This document shows positions 15,293-24,261 of a stretch of 64,000 nt of DNA, piece after piece. The first letter of the stretch is position 1. Each line of letters starts with the position of its first letter. This stretch comes from Microcaldota archaeon. GTDB taxonomy: Archaea > Micrarchaeota > Micrarchaeia > Micrarchaeales > Micrarchaeaceae. The translations under genes and the position numbers were made by a program. The stretch is from positions 29,830-93,829 of the forward strand of contig JAKAPJ010000001.1 in assembly GCA_021807115.1 (NCBI GenBank). The letters are read 5' to 3'. The notes beneath the pieces are model-generated. The model was not told the origin of the DNA and made no database searches. It saw only the letters and a list, made by a program, of their open reading frames with translations.

Positions 15293-18010
15293 ATGCCCAT
15301 CCAGTATGCGTCAGAGCCATTCAGCGAGGAGGAAAGCCTTGGCGTGCTCAACAAGTACGTAAGGTCGTGGTTCACTAAAAGCTTCACCGGGCTGACCCCG
15401 CCGCAGAGGTACTCATTCAAGCTAATAAACGAGCGCAGGAACACCCTAATTGCCGCGCCTACTGGGTCCGGGAAGACGATGTCGGGCTTCGTCTCCATCA
15501 TAAGCAGGCTGTTCGACTATTCCCTCGCCGGTAGGCTGGAGCGCAAGGTATACTGCATTTACGTCTCCCCTCTGCGCGCGCTAAACAACGACGTCTACAA
15601 GAACCTGCAAGTTCCACTCGATGCAGTGTATAAGCTCATAGCCAAGGACAAAGGGGTGGGGATGCTCAAGGAGAACATAAGGCAGGTAACCGTTGGCGTG
15701 AGGACGGGCGACACTACGCCGCGGCAGCGCGAGGAGATGATACTACGGCCGCCAAACATACTGGTTACTACACCCGAGAGCCTGGCGATACTGCTTAACT
15801 CCCCGCGATTCTCAGAGAAGCTCAGGTCAGTCGAGTATGTCATAATAGACGAGATACACGAACTGGCCAACAACAAGCGCGGTGTGCACCTGTCACTTTC
15901 CATCGAGCGCCTTGCCGACACCACCGATTCCAAGTTTGCCAGGATAGGCCTGGGTGCCACTCTCCACCCTCTTGAGGAAGCCGCAAAGTTCCTGGCTGGA
16001 TACGAACGCGGCAAGCCCGCCGACTGCACCGTTGTCGATGCGTCATGGAGCAAGAAGCTCGATGTGCTTGCAATGTGCCCTGTCAAGGACATGATGTACT
16101 CACCCGGCGGCAAGGCCGAGGAGGCGATTTACAACGAGCTCAATGGCATTATAAAGGCAGGCAGGACCACGCTCGTATTCACCAACACGCGTAGCAGTAC
16201 TGAGCGGGTCGTGTTCAACCTAAAGAAGAGGTTCGGCTATGGTGAGGCGGACATAGCCGCCCACCACGGGTCGCTGTCAAAGGAGTCAAGGCTAGAGGTG
16301 GAGGACCTGCTCAAAAAGGGCGCGCTCAAGTGCGTCGTTTCGTCGGCCAGCCTGGAGCTTGGCGTAGACGTCGGTGCGATAGACACGGTTGTGCAACTAG
16401 GTTCGCCCAAAAGCATCACCAGGGCCGTCCAGAGAATAGGCCGCGCGGGCCATTCGTTCCAGTCAGTTGCGCGTGGTAGGATGATGACGCTAGACAGGGA
16501 CGACCTGGTGGAATGTGCCATAACTCTAGACTCTGTGCTGAAGAAGCACCTTGACTCGTTCACAGTGCCACAGAACGCCCTGGATGTTCTCTCGCAGCAC
16601 ATAGCCGGAATGTCGATGACGCGCGTCTGGGGCGTCGATGAGGCATTCGAAGCGGTGCGCAGGGCATATGCGTACCATGGGCTGGAGCGCGCCGATTTCG
16701 TTTCGCTGATAGAATACCTTTCTGGAAAATATGCCAGCCTAGAGCGCTGCGAGGTGTACGGCAAAATCCTTTATGATGAAAAGAATGGCACATTCAGGAA
16801 GAAGGGGCAGCTTACTCAGGCTGTATACATGCTCAATATCGGCACAATACCAGATTCCGTCTCTATCTCCGTTGTCCAGAGCGGGGCCAACAGGTGGATA
16901 GGCAACATAGAGGAGGAGTTCCTAGCACGCCTCAAGGCCGGAGATGTGTTTATGCTCGGAGGCAGGTCGTATGCGTTTGAGTCGGCAAAGGGCATGAAGG
17001 CGTACGTTCGCCCCGCACACGCTGCCACTCCTGCCATACCCCCATGGTCATCCGAGCAGCTGCCTCTCAGTTACGAGCTCGCAGAGGCAATCAGCTCTTT
17101 CAGGGCAGATTTCGCAGGAGAGATGGCAGGCATTGTATCAGCCGGCAATGCTGCAAGCACCATGCGCGCAAACGGCGTGCCGGATACTATAAGCGCCTAT
17201 CTTGGCCGGCTGCCCATAGACGCCAACTCAAAGGAGGCAATATTCAGGTATTTCCTGGAGCAGGTGCTTTTCACCGGGTTTGTGCCTAGCAAGGACCTGA
17301 TGCTGATAGAGGACACTGCGGATCCATGGAGCGACAGGCACTATCTGGTGTTCCATTCGCTCTTCGGGCGCAGGGCCAATGACGCACTGTCAAGGGTCGT
17401 TGGCGCAAAGCTAGCCGCCGCCCACGACCAATCCATAGTCATACGGGCAGGGGACAACGGCTTCATGATGGCGTTTGAGAGGGACCCTGGGCTGTCATGG
17501 GGTGCAGTCCGAGGTATACTGGACTCGCTGTCAGGCAGCAGCATCGCGCCACTGCTTCGGCAGAGCGTCAGGCACACAGAATTGATGTACAGGCGGTTTA
17601 GGCAAGTGGCAGCAAGGAGCTTCATGGTGCTGAGGAACTACAAGGGTCTGAGCATAAGCGTAAGCAGGCAGCAGGCTGTTTCACAGCAGCTGCTCAGCAC
17701 AGTGGAGGAAATAGGCCCAAACTTCCCGGTGCTCAAGGAGACCTACAGGGAGATACTCAATGAGGTAATGGACGTGTCGCGTGCGGAGCAGGTCCTGTCT
17801 AGGATAAGGGACGGCAAACTCAAATGCGTGTTCATAAGGACCGATGTCCCAAGCCCATTTGCGCACGGGCTTGTGTCATTCGGGCATGCGGACGCAATAA
17901 TGGCAAATGACCGGCACGAATATGCGCAGCGCCTGCACGATGCTGTTATCGCCAGGCTATCGCATAACGGCGTCGCGGACGCAGGTCTGCGGCACGATGA
18001 CCCTGCTTAG
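15293..18010 (+). CDS. lhr: Lhr-type superfamily 2 DNA helicase
   Basis: 905 residues. Motif I APTGSGKT, motif Ia SPLRALNNDV, motif II DEIHELANNKRG, motif III GLGATL, motif IV VFTNTRSSTER, motif V SSASLELGVDVG and motif VI QRIGRAGH are all present, then the winged-helix and Lhr-specific C-terminal region. Lhr proteins translocate 3'-5' on DNA, unwind RNA-DNA hybrids and act in repair. The length matches the Lhr core without extra domains. It starts 89 nt after the ferredoxin stop and is convergent with the protease gene. Confidence 0.92.
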   Translation: MPIQYASEPFSEEESLGVLNKYVRSWFTKSFTGLTPPQRYSFKLINERRNTLIAAPTGSGKTMSGFVSIISRLFDYSLAGRLERKVYCIYVSPLRALNNDVYKNLQVPLDAVYKLIAKDKGVGMLKENIRQVTVGVRTGDTTPRQREEMILRPPNILVTTPESLAILLNSPRFSEKLRSVEYVIIDEIHELANNKRGVHLSLSIERLADTTDSKFARIGLGATLHPLEEAAKFLAGYERGKPADCTVVDASWSKKLDVLAMCPVKDMMYSPGGKAEEAIYNELNGIIKAGRTTLVFTNTRSSTERVVFNLKKRFGYGEADIAAHHGSLSKESRLEVEDLLKKGALKCVVSSASLELGVDVGAIDTVVQLGSPKSITRAVQRIGRAGHSFQSVARGRMMTLDRDDLVECAITLDSVLKKHLDSFTVPQNALDVLSQHIAGMSMTRVWGVDEAFEAVRRAYAYHGLERADFVSLIEYLSGKYASLERCEVYGKILYDEKNGTFRKKGQLTQAVYMLNIGTIPDSVSISVVQSGANRWIGNIEEEFLARLKAGDVFMLGGRSYAFESAKGMKAYVRPAHAATPAIPPWSSEQLPLSYELAEAISSFRADFAGEMAGIVSAGNAASTMRANGVPDTISAYLGRLPIDANSKEAIFRYFLEQVLFTGFVPSKDLMLIEDTADPWSDRHYLVFHSLFGRRANDALSRVVGAKLAAAHDQSIVIRAGDNGFMMAFERDPGLSWGAVRGILDSLSGSSIAPLLRQSVRHTELMYRRFRQVAARSFMVLRNYKGLSISVSRQQAVSQQLLSTVEEIGPNFPVLKETYREILNEVMDVSRAEQVLSRIRDGKLKCVFIRTDVPSPFAHGLVSFGHADAIMANDRHEYAQRLHDAVIARLSHNGVADAGLRHDDPA

Positions 18011-18044
18011 GCTGCCTGGTTTTCAGCTCAGGCAATTCCAATGG

Positions 18045-19574
18045 CTATATGCCCCCGGCTATCCCGACAAACACCCATGAAAACAGGTTTATAAGTATGA
18101 GCACAAGGCATATACCCGCAAGCGCCTTTGTTATGTTGTTGTTCTTCACGTTCGCCTTGAACAGCCTCCATCCATCGAAGAACGGCAGCGGCAGCAGGTT
18201 GAATACGGCCAATGAGAAATTCAGCAGCAGTGAGAGCGCGAAGAACGCATAGAGGAATTCGACGAGCGAAGCGAGCAGCCCGGTATGCGCAGGGCCGTAC
18301 TGCTCCTGTACGCTCACCCCTATGTAGCCCTTGGCAGAGTTGTTTATGCTCTGTGCCTTTAGGGTGTATACGCCAGAATTCGTCTGCACGGTCACCAGCG
18401 CCCCGGGCACGTCATTTGCTGTAGCGACGCTGAAGTTGCTCGTGTTGTATATATGGTAGCCGTTCACATACAATATCTGCATGCCCGGTTTCAGTATCCC
18501 GCTTGCAGGCATCCCGGGCACTGTGCCGACCACGACCATCTGGTTGGTATAGACCACAGGTATAACATATGCGAGCAGCAGGGCAAGCAGCACCGCGAAC
18601 ACGAACATGAAAAGGAAATTTGCCGAAGTTCCAGCTGATAATATCAGCGTCTGCTTCGGACTTTCAAGCCTGGCTATCCTCTTTTCGTCAGGCTCTACGA
18701 ATGCGCCTATGGGTATTATCCCGAACATCGCAAGCCCCACTGTCTTTACCTTTATCTTCACTATTCGGGCTAGCACCCCGTGCGACGCCTCGTGCACAAC
18801 AAGCAGCACAGCAAGCGAGGCGAGGCCTGCGAAAAGCGGTATGTCTATCCCGGGTATTATTGGGGCAACGCCCGGAACTATCCCATGCAGCGTGCTGGGC
18901 TGCGCGGCACCCCCTACCGCGCTTGCGGCATATGCCCAAACCTTCAGGACTATGGAAGCCGCATTCTGCACCAAAAGCAGCAGTATCAGCCCGCTCAGCC
19001 CAACCACCACTGCTACCGCATCTATTATGTATGCAAGCGGCACTTGCGCCGCAGCCTGCTGTGTGCTGGCCTGTGCCGGGGCCTGCAGCGCGCCCTGTAT
19101 TGTGGGTAGGTTTATGAACTGGAAACCCTGTATCGTCTCAGGTATTATTACAAGCATGACAACTACTATGCACAGTATGCCAAACCCGAACAGCCTCCTG
19201 TCTATCCTGCCCTTCAAGAACGGGAACGACAGCAGCCCGAATCCAAGCACCAGGCCCCATATTGACATGCCGGTCCAGAAGCGCTCGTAGCGGCCCGACA
19301 GCCACTCTATTATCCATATCCCTCTCTTGGTTGGCAGCAGATACGCGCCATACCAGTTCGGCACCCCGTTGACGGACCCTATGAGTATGCCTACGCAGGA
19401 GAGCGATATGATTGCAACTATCCACTGGGAGAAAATCCCGAGCCATGTTGCATTGTAGCTGAACAGTACTGCACCTACCCCTGCCAGGAAGAAAAACAGG
19501 GTCAGGGCTGCCCTAGTCCACAGGCCGTACTTGGATTTCGGAGCGGCAGCTGTGGCCGCACTGTTCCTTTTCAT
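18045..19574 (-). CDS. Site-2 protease family membrane metalloprotease (M50)
   Basis: About 509 residues with at least eight hydrophobic segments. The zinc site HEASH sits in LLVVHEASHGVLARI, and the distal ligand motif is LLPLPFFDGWRLF (N-x2-P-x4-DG type). Between them is a PDZ-like region (GTVPGMPASGILKPGMQILYVNG). Members cleave substrates within the membrane, usually regulators or signal-peptide remnants. ATG 19574 was preferred over GTG 19583; CTATATAT at about 19599-19606 is then correctly spaced for a leaderless transcript. Confidence 0.88.
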   Translation of the reverse strand: MKRNSAATAAAPKSKYGLWTRAALTLFFFLAGVGAVLFSYNATWLGIFSQWIVAIISLSCVGILIGSVNGVPNWYGAYLLPTKRGIWIIEWLSGRYERFWTGMSIWGLVLGFGLLSFPFLKGRIDRRLFGFGILCIVVVMLVIIPETIQGFQFINLPTIQGALQAPAQASTQQAAAQVPLAYIIDAVAVVVGLSGLILLLLVQNAASIVLKVWAYAASAVGGAAQPSTLHGIVPGVAPIIPGIDIPLFAGLASLAVLLVVHEASHGVLARIVKIKVKTVGLAMFGIIPIGAFVEPDEKRIARLESPKQTLILSAGTSANFLFMFVFAVLLALLLAYVIPVVYTNQMVVVGTVPGMPASGILKPGMQILYVNGYHIYNTSNFSVATANDVPGALVTVQTNSGVYTLKAQSINNSAKGYIGVSVQEQYGPAHTGLLASLVEFLYAFFALSLLLNFSLAVFNLLPLPFFDGWRLFKANVKNNNITKALAGICLVLILINLFSWVFVGIAGGI

Positions 19575-19657
19575 GAAAAGCACTATTAGATTCCATAAAA
19601 AACTATATATCGCTTTCCTTACAAGCTTTAAGGTCTGCTCACGCAGGTGTCTTGCAT

Positions 19658-20524
19658 ATGATGTGGATAGAGTCAGGGTTCGTGTTCGCCTTCCTCACTA
19701 CGCTGTTCTGGTCTATATCCAACGTGATGGCGAAAAGGCCGGCAGCCGACATGGACAGGTACAAGGCGGGGGTACTGGTCGTGGGCGGCGGCATCATCCC
19801 CTCAGCCATACTTTACATCATCGCCCCCGCCGCCATAGGCGGTAGCGGGATATTCTTCAGCTTCATATCCGGCGTCTTCCTAGCGCTCGGCGCAATAACG
19901 TTCTACAAGGCGCTGGAGACCCAGCAGACGTCCAATTCTTATGCGCTTGTGGTGGTGCAGTCAGTACTGGTGAGCGTCTTTGGGATAGCGGTGCTGGGCC
20001 AGCCGCTGTCAGTCATCAGCGCCGTAGGTGCTGCGATATGCATAGCAGGGGTGCTGATGGTTTCGACCACCACGGGCTTCAACCTCAACAGAAAACTGCT
20101 GCCAGCCCTTGCCGGGAACGTCTTCTGGGCCCTGTCGTGGTTCGCGGCAGACTATGCAATAAGCCTCGGCTCTAATTACGTAGCGGTAATCAACGTCATG
20201 CGCATAGTCGGCACCGTGATAGCGATAATAGCGTACATAGCCGCAAGGCGCCCCTCCCGCGCCGCCAAACCCGCCAAACATAGGCACTCCCTACGCACCG
20301 TGTCCATAGGGATTGCAGGCGGCATATTCAGCGGCATGGGGAACCTCGCGTTTGGATACGTAGCCGTCCTACAGTTCGTTTCCATAGGCGGCATATTCAC
20401 AGCGTTCGCTCCCGCTCTGACAGCAGTGCTGGCGTGCTTGGTGTACAGGGAAAGGCTTACAACGATGCAGTGGTTCGGGGTCGCAGTGGCCACATGCGGC
20501 GCCGTGCTGCTCGCTTTCGCATGA
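19658..20524 (+). CDS. EamA/DMT-family transporter
   Basis: About 288 residues with ten predicted membrane helices in two five-helix repeats. The first repeat has FWSISNVMAKRPAAD and FYKALETQQTSNSYALV, the second LAGNVFWALSWFAADYAIS and FGVAVATCGAVLL. DMT exporters move small metabolites; substrate unknown. It is divergent from the protease, and its ATG lies in a TTG-CAT-ATG-ATG run, so the exact start could be 19652, 19658 or 19661. Confidence 0.85.
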   Translation: MMWIESGFVFAFLTTLFWSISNVMAKRPAADMDRYKAGVLVVGGGIIPSAILYIIAPAAIGGSGIFFSFISGVFLALGAITFYKALETQQTSNSYALVVVQSVLVSVFGIAVLGQPLSVISAVGAAICIAGVLMVSTTTGFNLNRKLLPALAGNVFWALSWFAADYAISLGSNYVAVINVMRIVGTVIAIIAYIAARRPSRAAKPAKHRHSLRTVSIGIAGGIFSGMGNLAFGYVAVLQFVSIGGIFTAFAPALTAVLACLVYRERLTTMQWFGVAVATCGAVLLAFA

Positions 20525-20584
20525 TGCCCGAAATGTCCAATAACATATTTAACTGTCTGTGAGAATAAACATTACGGCGATTGC

Positions 20585-21049
20585 ATGGAGGAATGCGAGC
20601 TATGCGGCAGGCAGACTAAGGACGTGTACGTCTTGAACATCGAGGGAGTGGAAATGAGGTCCTGTGCAAAGTGTGCAGAGGGGAAGAAGGTAGTACGCGC
20701 AGAAATCGACAAGCCGAAGCAGCAGGCGCGGCCCGGATCACAGCGACCGCCGCGCAGGAACCCTGACGAGCCTGCCGAGCTGATAGACAACTACGGCAAG
20801 GTGATTCATGATGCCCGCGAACATATGCACCTGCCGCTTAAGGTGCTTGGGGAGATGCTTTCAGAAAAGGAGCACCTTCTGCTCAGAATAGAGGAGGAGC
20901 GCACCAAGCCCACTGTGGAACTCACCAAGAAGCTGGAAAGGGTGCTCGGCATCAAGCTCACGGAGGAGCAGAGGGATGAAAAGAAGGTTTCGGTGGGCCG
21001 CCCGTCCGCCGGCGCAACGCTAGGCGACTTCATGGAGGGCAAGGGCTGA
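20585..21049 (+). CDS. mbf1: Archaeal MBF1 (zinc ribbon plus HTH)
   Basis: 154 residues. An N-terminal zinc ribbon (CELCGRQTKDVY with a second CAKC pair) is joined by a Pro/Arg-rich linker to an XRE-type helix-turn-helix (GKVIHDAREHMHLPLKVLGEML, ELTKKLERVLGIKL). aMBF1 binds the small ribosomal subunit in archaea that have been studied. The next gene, fen1, starts 12 nt later, so they are probably cotranscribed. Confidence 0.9.
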   Translation: MEECELCGRQTKDVYVLNIEGVEMRSCAKCAEGKKVVRAEIDKPKQQARPGSQRPPRRNPDEPAELIDNYGKVIHDAREHMHLPLKVLGEMLSEKEHLLLRIEEERTKPTVELTKKLERVLGIKLTEEQRDEKKVSVGRPSAGATLGDFMEGKG

Positions 21050-21061
21050 GCGTGCATACGC

Positions 21062-22114
21062 ATGTCGGTTGATCTGGCAAAGCTGGTTTCGAAGAGGGTG
21101 CTTAACCTAGAGGAGCTGCGCGACAGGACGGTCGCGATAGACGCTTACAATGTAATATACCAGTTCCTTTCGATTATCAGGGGGCCGGACGGCAATCAAC
21201 TCGCAGACATCCATGGCAACGTGACCAGCCACCTCTCCGGCCTGTTCTACCGCAGCATAGACCTGCTGGGGTACGGCATAAAACCCATATACGTGTTCGA
21301 CGGCATACCCTCCGTGCTGAAGCAGAAGACAATAGCGGCCAGGATGCAGAGGCGCCGCGCGGCGTACGAAGCATGGCAAGAGGCAAAAGCCAGGGGGGCA
21401 GTAGAGGAGGCTAGGGCCCACGCACAGGCTAGCACAAGGATCACCAAGGAAGTGGTAGCCAGTGCAAAGGACCTGTTGGGGCTCATGGCCATACCGTATG
21501 TGAGCGCGCCGGGCGAGGGCGAGGCGCAGGCAAGTCGCATGTGTGCGAATGGACAGGCGTACGCGGTAGGCAGCCAGGATTACGACACCATGCTTTTCGG
21601 TGCGCCATTGGTGGTGAGGAACCTCACCTTAAGCGGCCGCCGGAAGTTGCCAGGCAAGCACATATACGTAAACGTCGAGCCGGAGCTTATGAGTCTTGAT
21701 GGCACCCTGGGCGAGCTTGGCATAAGTCAGCGGCAGCTCATATGGCTGGGCATACTGCTAGGGACAGACTTCAACGAAGGCGTGGTAGGAGTGGGGCCCA
21801 AGACTGCGCTTAAGATAGTGAAGGGCGCAGCCACCATAGAGGACATAAAGAACTATGTAAAATCCAAGTACAACGCGGAGTTCGAGCTCGACATACGCGA
21901 GGTGGAGTCGCTGTTTCTCAACCCAGAGACCTCAGAAATAGACGACTCAAGCCTCAGGGACCCATCTACCAGGGTACCAAACAAGGAGTCAATCATAAAG
22001 TTCCTATGCGACCAGCACGACTTCGGCCACGAGCGCATAGGGAAGTTCGCCGACAAACTCATAGCGATAAAGAGCAGCGCAGGGCAGAGCGGTATGTCGA
22101 GATGGCTCAAGTAG
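21062..22114 (+). CDS. fen1: Flap endonuclease FEN1 with C-terminal PIP box
   Basis: 350 residues. The N-terminal nuclease part (RTVAIDAYNVIYQFL, PIYVFDGIPS), internal part (APGEGEAQASRM, GSQDYDTMLFG) and helix-two-turn-helix (LGTDFNEGVVGVGPKTALK) carry the conserved acidic residues for two metals. The tail GQSGMSRWLK fits a PCNA-binding QxxMxxWL box. FEN1 removes 5' flaps during Okazaki fragment maturation and long-patch repair. Length is normal. Confidence 0.95.
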   Translation: MSVDLAKLVSKRVLNLEELRDRTVAIDAYNVIYQFLSIIRGPDGNQLADIHGNVTSHLSGLFYRSIDLLGYGIKPIYVFDGIPSVLKQKTIAARMQRRRAAYEAWQEAKARGAVEEARAHAQASTRITKEVVASAKDLLGLMAIPYVSAPGEGEAQASRMCANGQAYAVGSQDYDTMLFGAPLVVRNLTLSGRRKLPGKHIYVNVEPELMSLDGTLGELGISQRQLIWLGILLGTDFNEGVVGVGPKTALKIVKGAATIEDIKNYVKSKYNAEFELDIREVESLFLNPETSEIDDSSLRDPSTRVPNKESIIKFLCDQHDFGHERIGKFADKLIAIKSSAGQSGMSRWLK

Positions 22115-22145
22115 GGGAGCGCACGCAACGTATGTCACTGTCATA

Positions 22146-22152
22146 TTTAAAT
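22146..22152 (+). promoter_or_regulatory. TATA box of the hsp20 gene
   Basis: TTTAAAT lies about 33 nt before ATG 22183, predicting transcription start about 8 nt before the start codon. Confidence 0.5.
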
Positions 22153-22182
22153 TCACGTATGTCAAACAAGTAATCGGGTGCG

Positions 22183-22677
22183 ATGAGGATGCCAAAGAAG
22201 AAGGGCGACGACCAGGCCGAGGATGCCGGTATACAGAGGCTCAACAAGCTGTTGCAGGATACGTACCGCGCGCTGAAGAAGGATGTAGCCAAGCCAATCC
22301 AGCAGGACTCGGCGTACGCACAATCATCAACTGCCAATCCACAACCTGGCGGATCTGCCATGCCAGCAGGCGCGGTGGGCCCAGCGTTCGCAAGGGACCT
22401 TGAGCCACTTGTCGACATGATAGACAGGAAGGGTGAGATAGTCATTATGGTAGAGATGCAGGGAGTCCACGGCAGGGACCTTTCAGTTTCCGCGTCCCAC
22501 ACAGGAGTGGATATATTCGGTCGCGGCAGCTTCAGGAACTATACAAAAAAGGTGGACTTCCCGTCCCAAGTCACACCCACGCCGAAGGAGGCGAAATTCA
22601 GGAACGGGATACTGGAGCTTACTTTCGAGAAATCACAGAAGCAGGGCGGAAGAGTTAATGTGAAGGTCGAATACTAA
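22183..22677 (+). CDS. Hsp20/alpha-crystallin-like protein
   Basis: 164 residues. A charged, Gln/Ser/Pro-rich N-terminal region of about 80 residues precedes an alpha-crystallin-type beta sandwich (GEIVIMVEMQGVHGRDLSV, HTGVDIFGRG, YTKKVDFPSQVTP, KFRNGILELTFEK). The NGILELTF strand matches the family's conserved A-x-x-x-n-GvL pattern. It is a holdase chaperone in known cases. No C-terminal IxI motif is seen, so large oligomers are less certain. ATG 22189 is an alternative start. Confidence 0.78.
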   Translation: MRMPKKKGDDQAEDAGIQRLNKLLQDTYRALKKDVAKPIQQDSAYAQSSTANPQPGGSAMPAGAVGPAFARDLEPLVDMIDRKGEIVIMVEMQGVHGRDLSVSASHTGVDIFGRGSFRNYTKKVDFPSQVTPTPKEAKFRNGILELTFEKSQKQGGRVNVKVEY

Positions 22678-22697
22678 TTCGGAATCGATGTGATCAA

Positions 22698-22793
22698 ATG
22701 GGAAAGAAAATCGGCAAGTCCTACAGGAAGGTGAAGAAGGCCAGGAAACTCAAGCGCGAGCACAACAGGACCAGGAGGCGTTCCAGGCGCTGA
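22698..22793 (+). CDS. 31-residue arginine/lysine-rich peptide
   Basis: A short frame 20 nt after hsp20 encodes a peptide starting MGKKIGKSYRKVKKARKL and ending RTRRRSRR. More than half of the residues are Lys or Arg and none are acidic except one Glu. This composition resembles ribosomal protein eL41 or another rRNA-binding micropeptide, but the characteristic Trp of eL41 is missing. GATGTGATCAAATG has only a weak ribosome binding site. It lies 21 nt before the stop of the convergent gene. Confidence 0.5.
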   Translation: MGKKIGKSYRKVKKARKLKREHNRTRRRSRR

Positions 22794-22814
22794 TGTGTGC
22801 GCCGCCACGGGGTT

Positions 22815-23405
22815 TCAACTTACATCTACGAAGCTCTGGTCGTTGAACTCATAGGCTATAGTGTCGTCGTCCACAGTGAGCGCGCCTATGAACTCGTCCC
22901 TGCTCGCCATCCTCTTCGTTGTGCTGCCGAACTCCGTAACATAGAACAGGCCATTGAGCTCGAATACCGTCTTTATACTTCTTGATGCGCCCCTCACGTA
23001 GACGAACACCTTTGTCGACGGGTTACCCAGCGCTATGAGCAGACTGCAGAAAAGCGTGTTCTTATCTACAGTGTCCCCCACGCCGAACTTCATCGTTTCG
23101 TTTGGCGTAAGCCAGAACTCCAGCGGCATCTGTACATCCTCTATCTCGTCCCTCACGAACGCATAAGCCTTGAGGCTGGCCTCGTAGAAATGCTCCACAT
23201 AGGAGTAGGCCCCGAAGCTGCCCCTTATGTCGTTGGCCTTGGCCAGGACAGACTCGTCCTTCGGAGTCACAAGGGTGGTCAACTCTGCGACGGAGATGTG
23301 CTCCTTCTCCTCTATGTAGTCCTTGTACCGCGCTATTATGGCAAGGTACAGCTGGTTTAGCCTCAGTTCACGATCCAGTGCAACCTTGCCGTTATCGTCG
23401 GCCAT
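22815..23405 (-). CDS. Transglutaminase-like fold protein with altered catalytic residues
   Basis: About 196 residues. A helical N-terminal half (LNQLYLAIIARYKDYIEEKE) leads to a segment LTPNETMKFGVGDTVDKNTL followed by FCSLLIALGNPSTKVFV, the layout of archaeal transglutaminase/protease-like domains, where the usual motif is GDCxDKA-x-L. Here Thr stands in place of the nucleophilic Cys, and no clear His follows in the FELNGLFYVTEFG strand pair. It may be a non-catalytic relative. The call rests on motif pattern only. Confidence 0.5.
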   Translation of the reverse strand: MADDNGKVALDRELRLNQLYLAIIARYKDYIEEKEHISVAELTTLVTPKDESVLAKANDIRGSFGAYSYVEHFYEASLKAYAFVRDEIEDVQMPLEFWLTPNETMKFGVGDTVDKNTLFCSLLIALGNPSTKVFVYVRGASRSIKTVFELNGLFYVTEFGSTTKRMASRDEFIGALTVDDDTIAYEFNDQSFVDVS

Positions 23406-23583
23406 CATAATCTGCCATTATTACAGCTCAAATAAGTGATAAATATCTTCCTACCCCTCACTTTTGCGCTTTGCCGGTTCGGCAGCATGTTTCGACGGGC
23501 ACACGCAAAAAACACACAAGAAAGTACAAAAAAATTTAGCAACATTAATATTACTTGTTCTTCAATCTACTAACGCTGATGGG

Positions 23584-24261
23584 ATGGTCGAAGCGGGGAA
23601 GCTCATTGTAATAACCGGCCCAATGTTCTCGGGCAAGACCACAAAGCTCATAAGCGAGATATCCAAGGCCCGCAAGAAGAACCTCCGTGCAGTCGTGCTC
23701 AAGTCCGCGATAGACACAAGGTACAGCAGGTCCGATGTTGTATCCCACGACGGCCTGAAACTCCCGGCAATGGTGTTGCCAGATGGCGAAGCGTGCATCC
23801 CTGTTCTGAGGCGCATAGCCTGCGACTACGACGTCATAGGCATAGACGAAGGGCACTTCTGGGATGGCGTGCCAGGCCTCGCCGCTGCGCTCGACGATCT
23901 CGCATTCGACTCGAAAATTATCTATGTGTCAATGCTCAACAGGAAAAATATGGGCACCTCGTTCGACATAGGAGAGAAGCTCCTGCCTCTTGCCGACCAC
24001 ATATACTCACTAGGGGCCCATTGCTCGCAGTGTGGTAGGAAGGCGGCATTCACGCAGAGGATTACAAACTACCGCACAGGCGGCAAGCAGAAGTTCGTGG
24101 GCGGCGCTGGCGACTACGAGCCACGGTGCAGGACGCATTTCATGCGCCAGAAGTTAGTCGGGCAGTCCTCCCTCGCGGAGCCAATCACCGCCTCGCCCAA
24201 GAGCGCGCAGAAAATCAGGACAAAGATACCGATTTCGCCACAGACACTGCCCTCTCCTTAG
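23584..24261 (+). CDS. tdk: Thymidine kinase (type II)
   Basis: 225 residues. Walker A GPMFSGKTTKLI, the DEGHFWDGVP Walker B/lasso region, the zinc ribbon (CSQCGRKAAFTQR and a later CRTHF) and the YRTGGKQKFVGG lasso that covers thymidine are present. It phosphorylates thymidine (and deoxyuridine) to the monophosphate. ATG 23584 was taken since the P-loop follows closely; upstream in-frame codons cross an AT-rich promoter. The C-terminal 47 nt overlap the convergent deoxyribonucleotidase gene. Confidence 0.93.
   Translation: MVEAGKLIVITGPMFSGKTTKLISEISKARKKNLRAVVLKSAIDTRYSRSDVVSHDGLKLPAMVLPDGEACIPVLRRIACDYDVIGIDEGHFWDGVPGLAAALDDLAFDSKIIYVSMLNRKNMGTSFDIGEKLLPLADHIYSLGAHCSQCGRKAAFTQRITNYRTGGKQKFVGGAGDYEPRCRTHFMRQKLVGQSSLAEPITASPKSAQKIRTKIPISPQTLPSP

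Noticed and set aside
18607-19290. 227-residue frame antisense to the site-2 protease
   Set aside because: Shadow of a membrane protein gene; low-complexity Ser/Thr/Ala.
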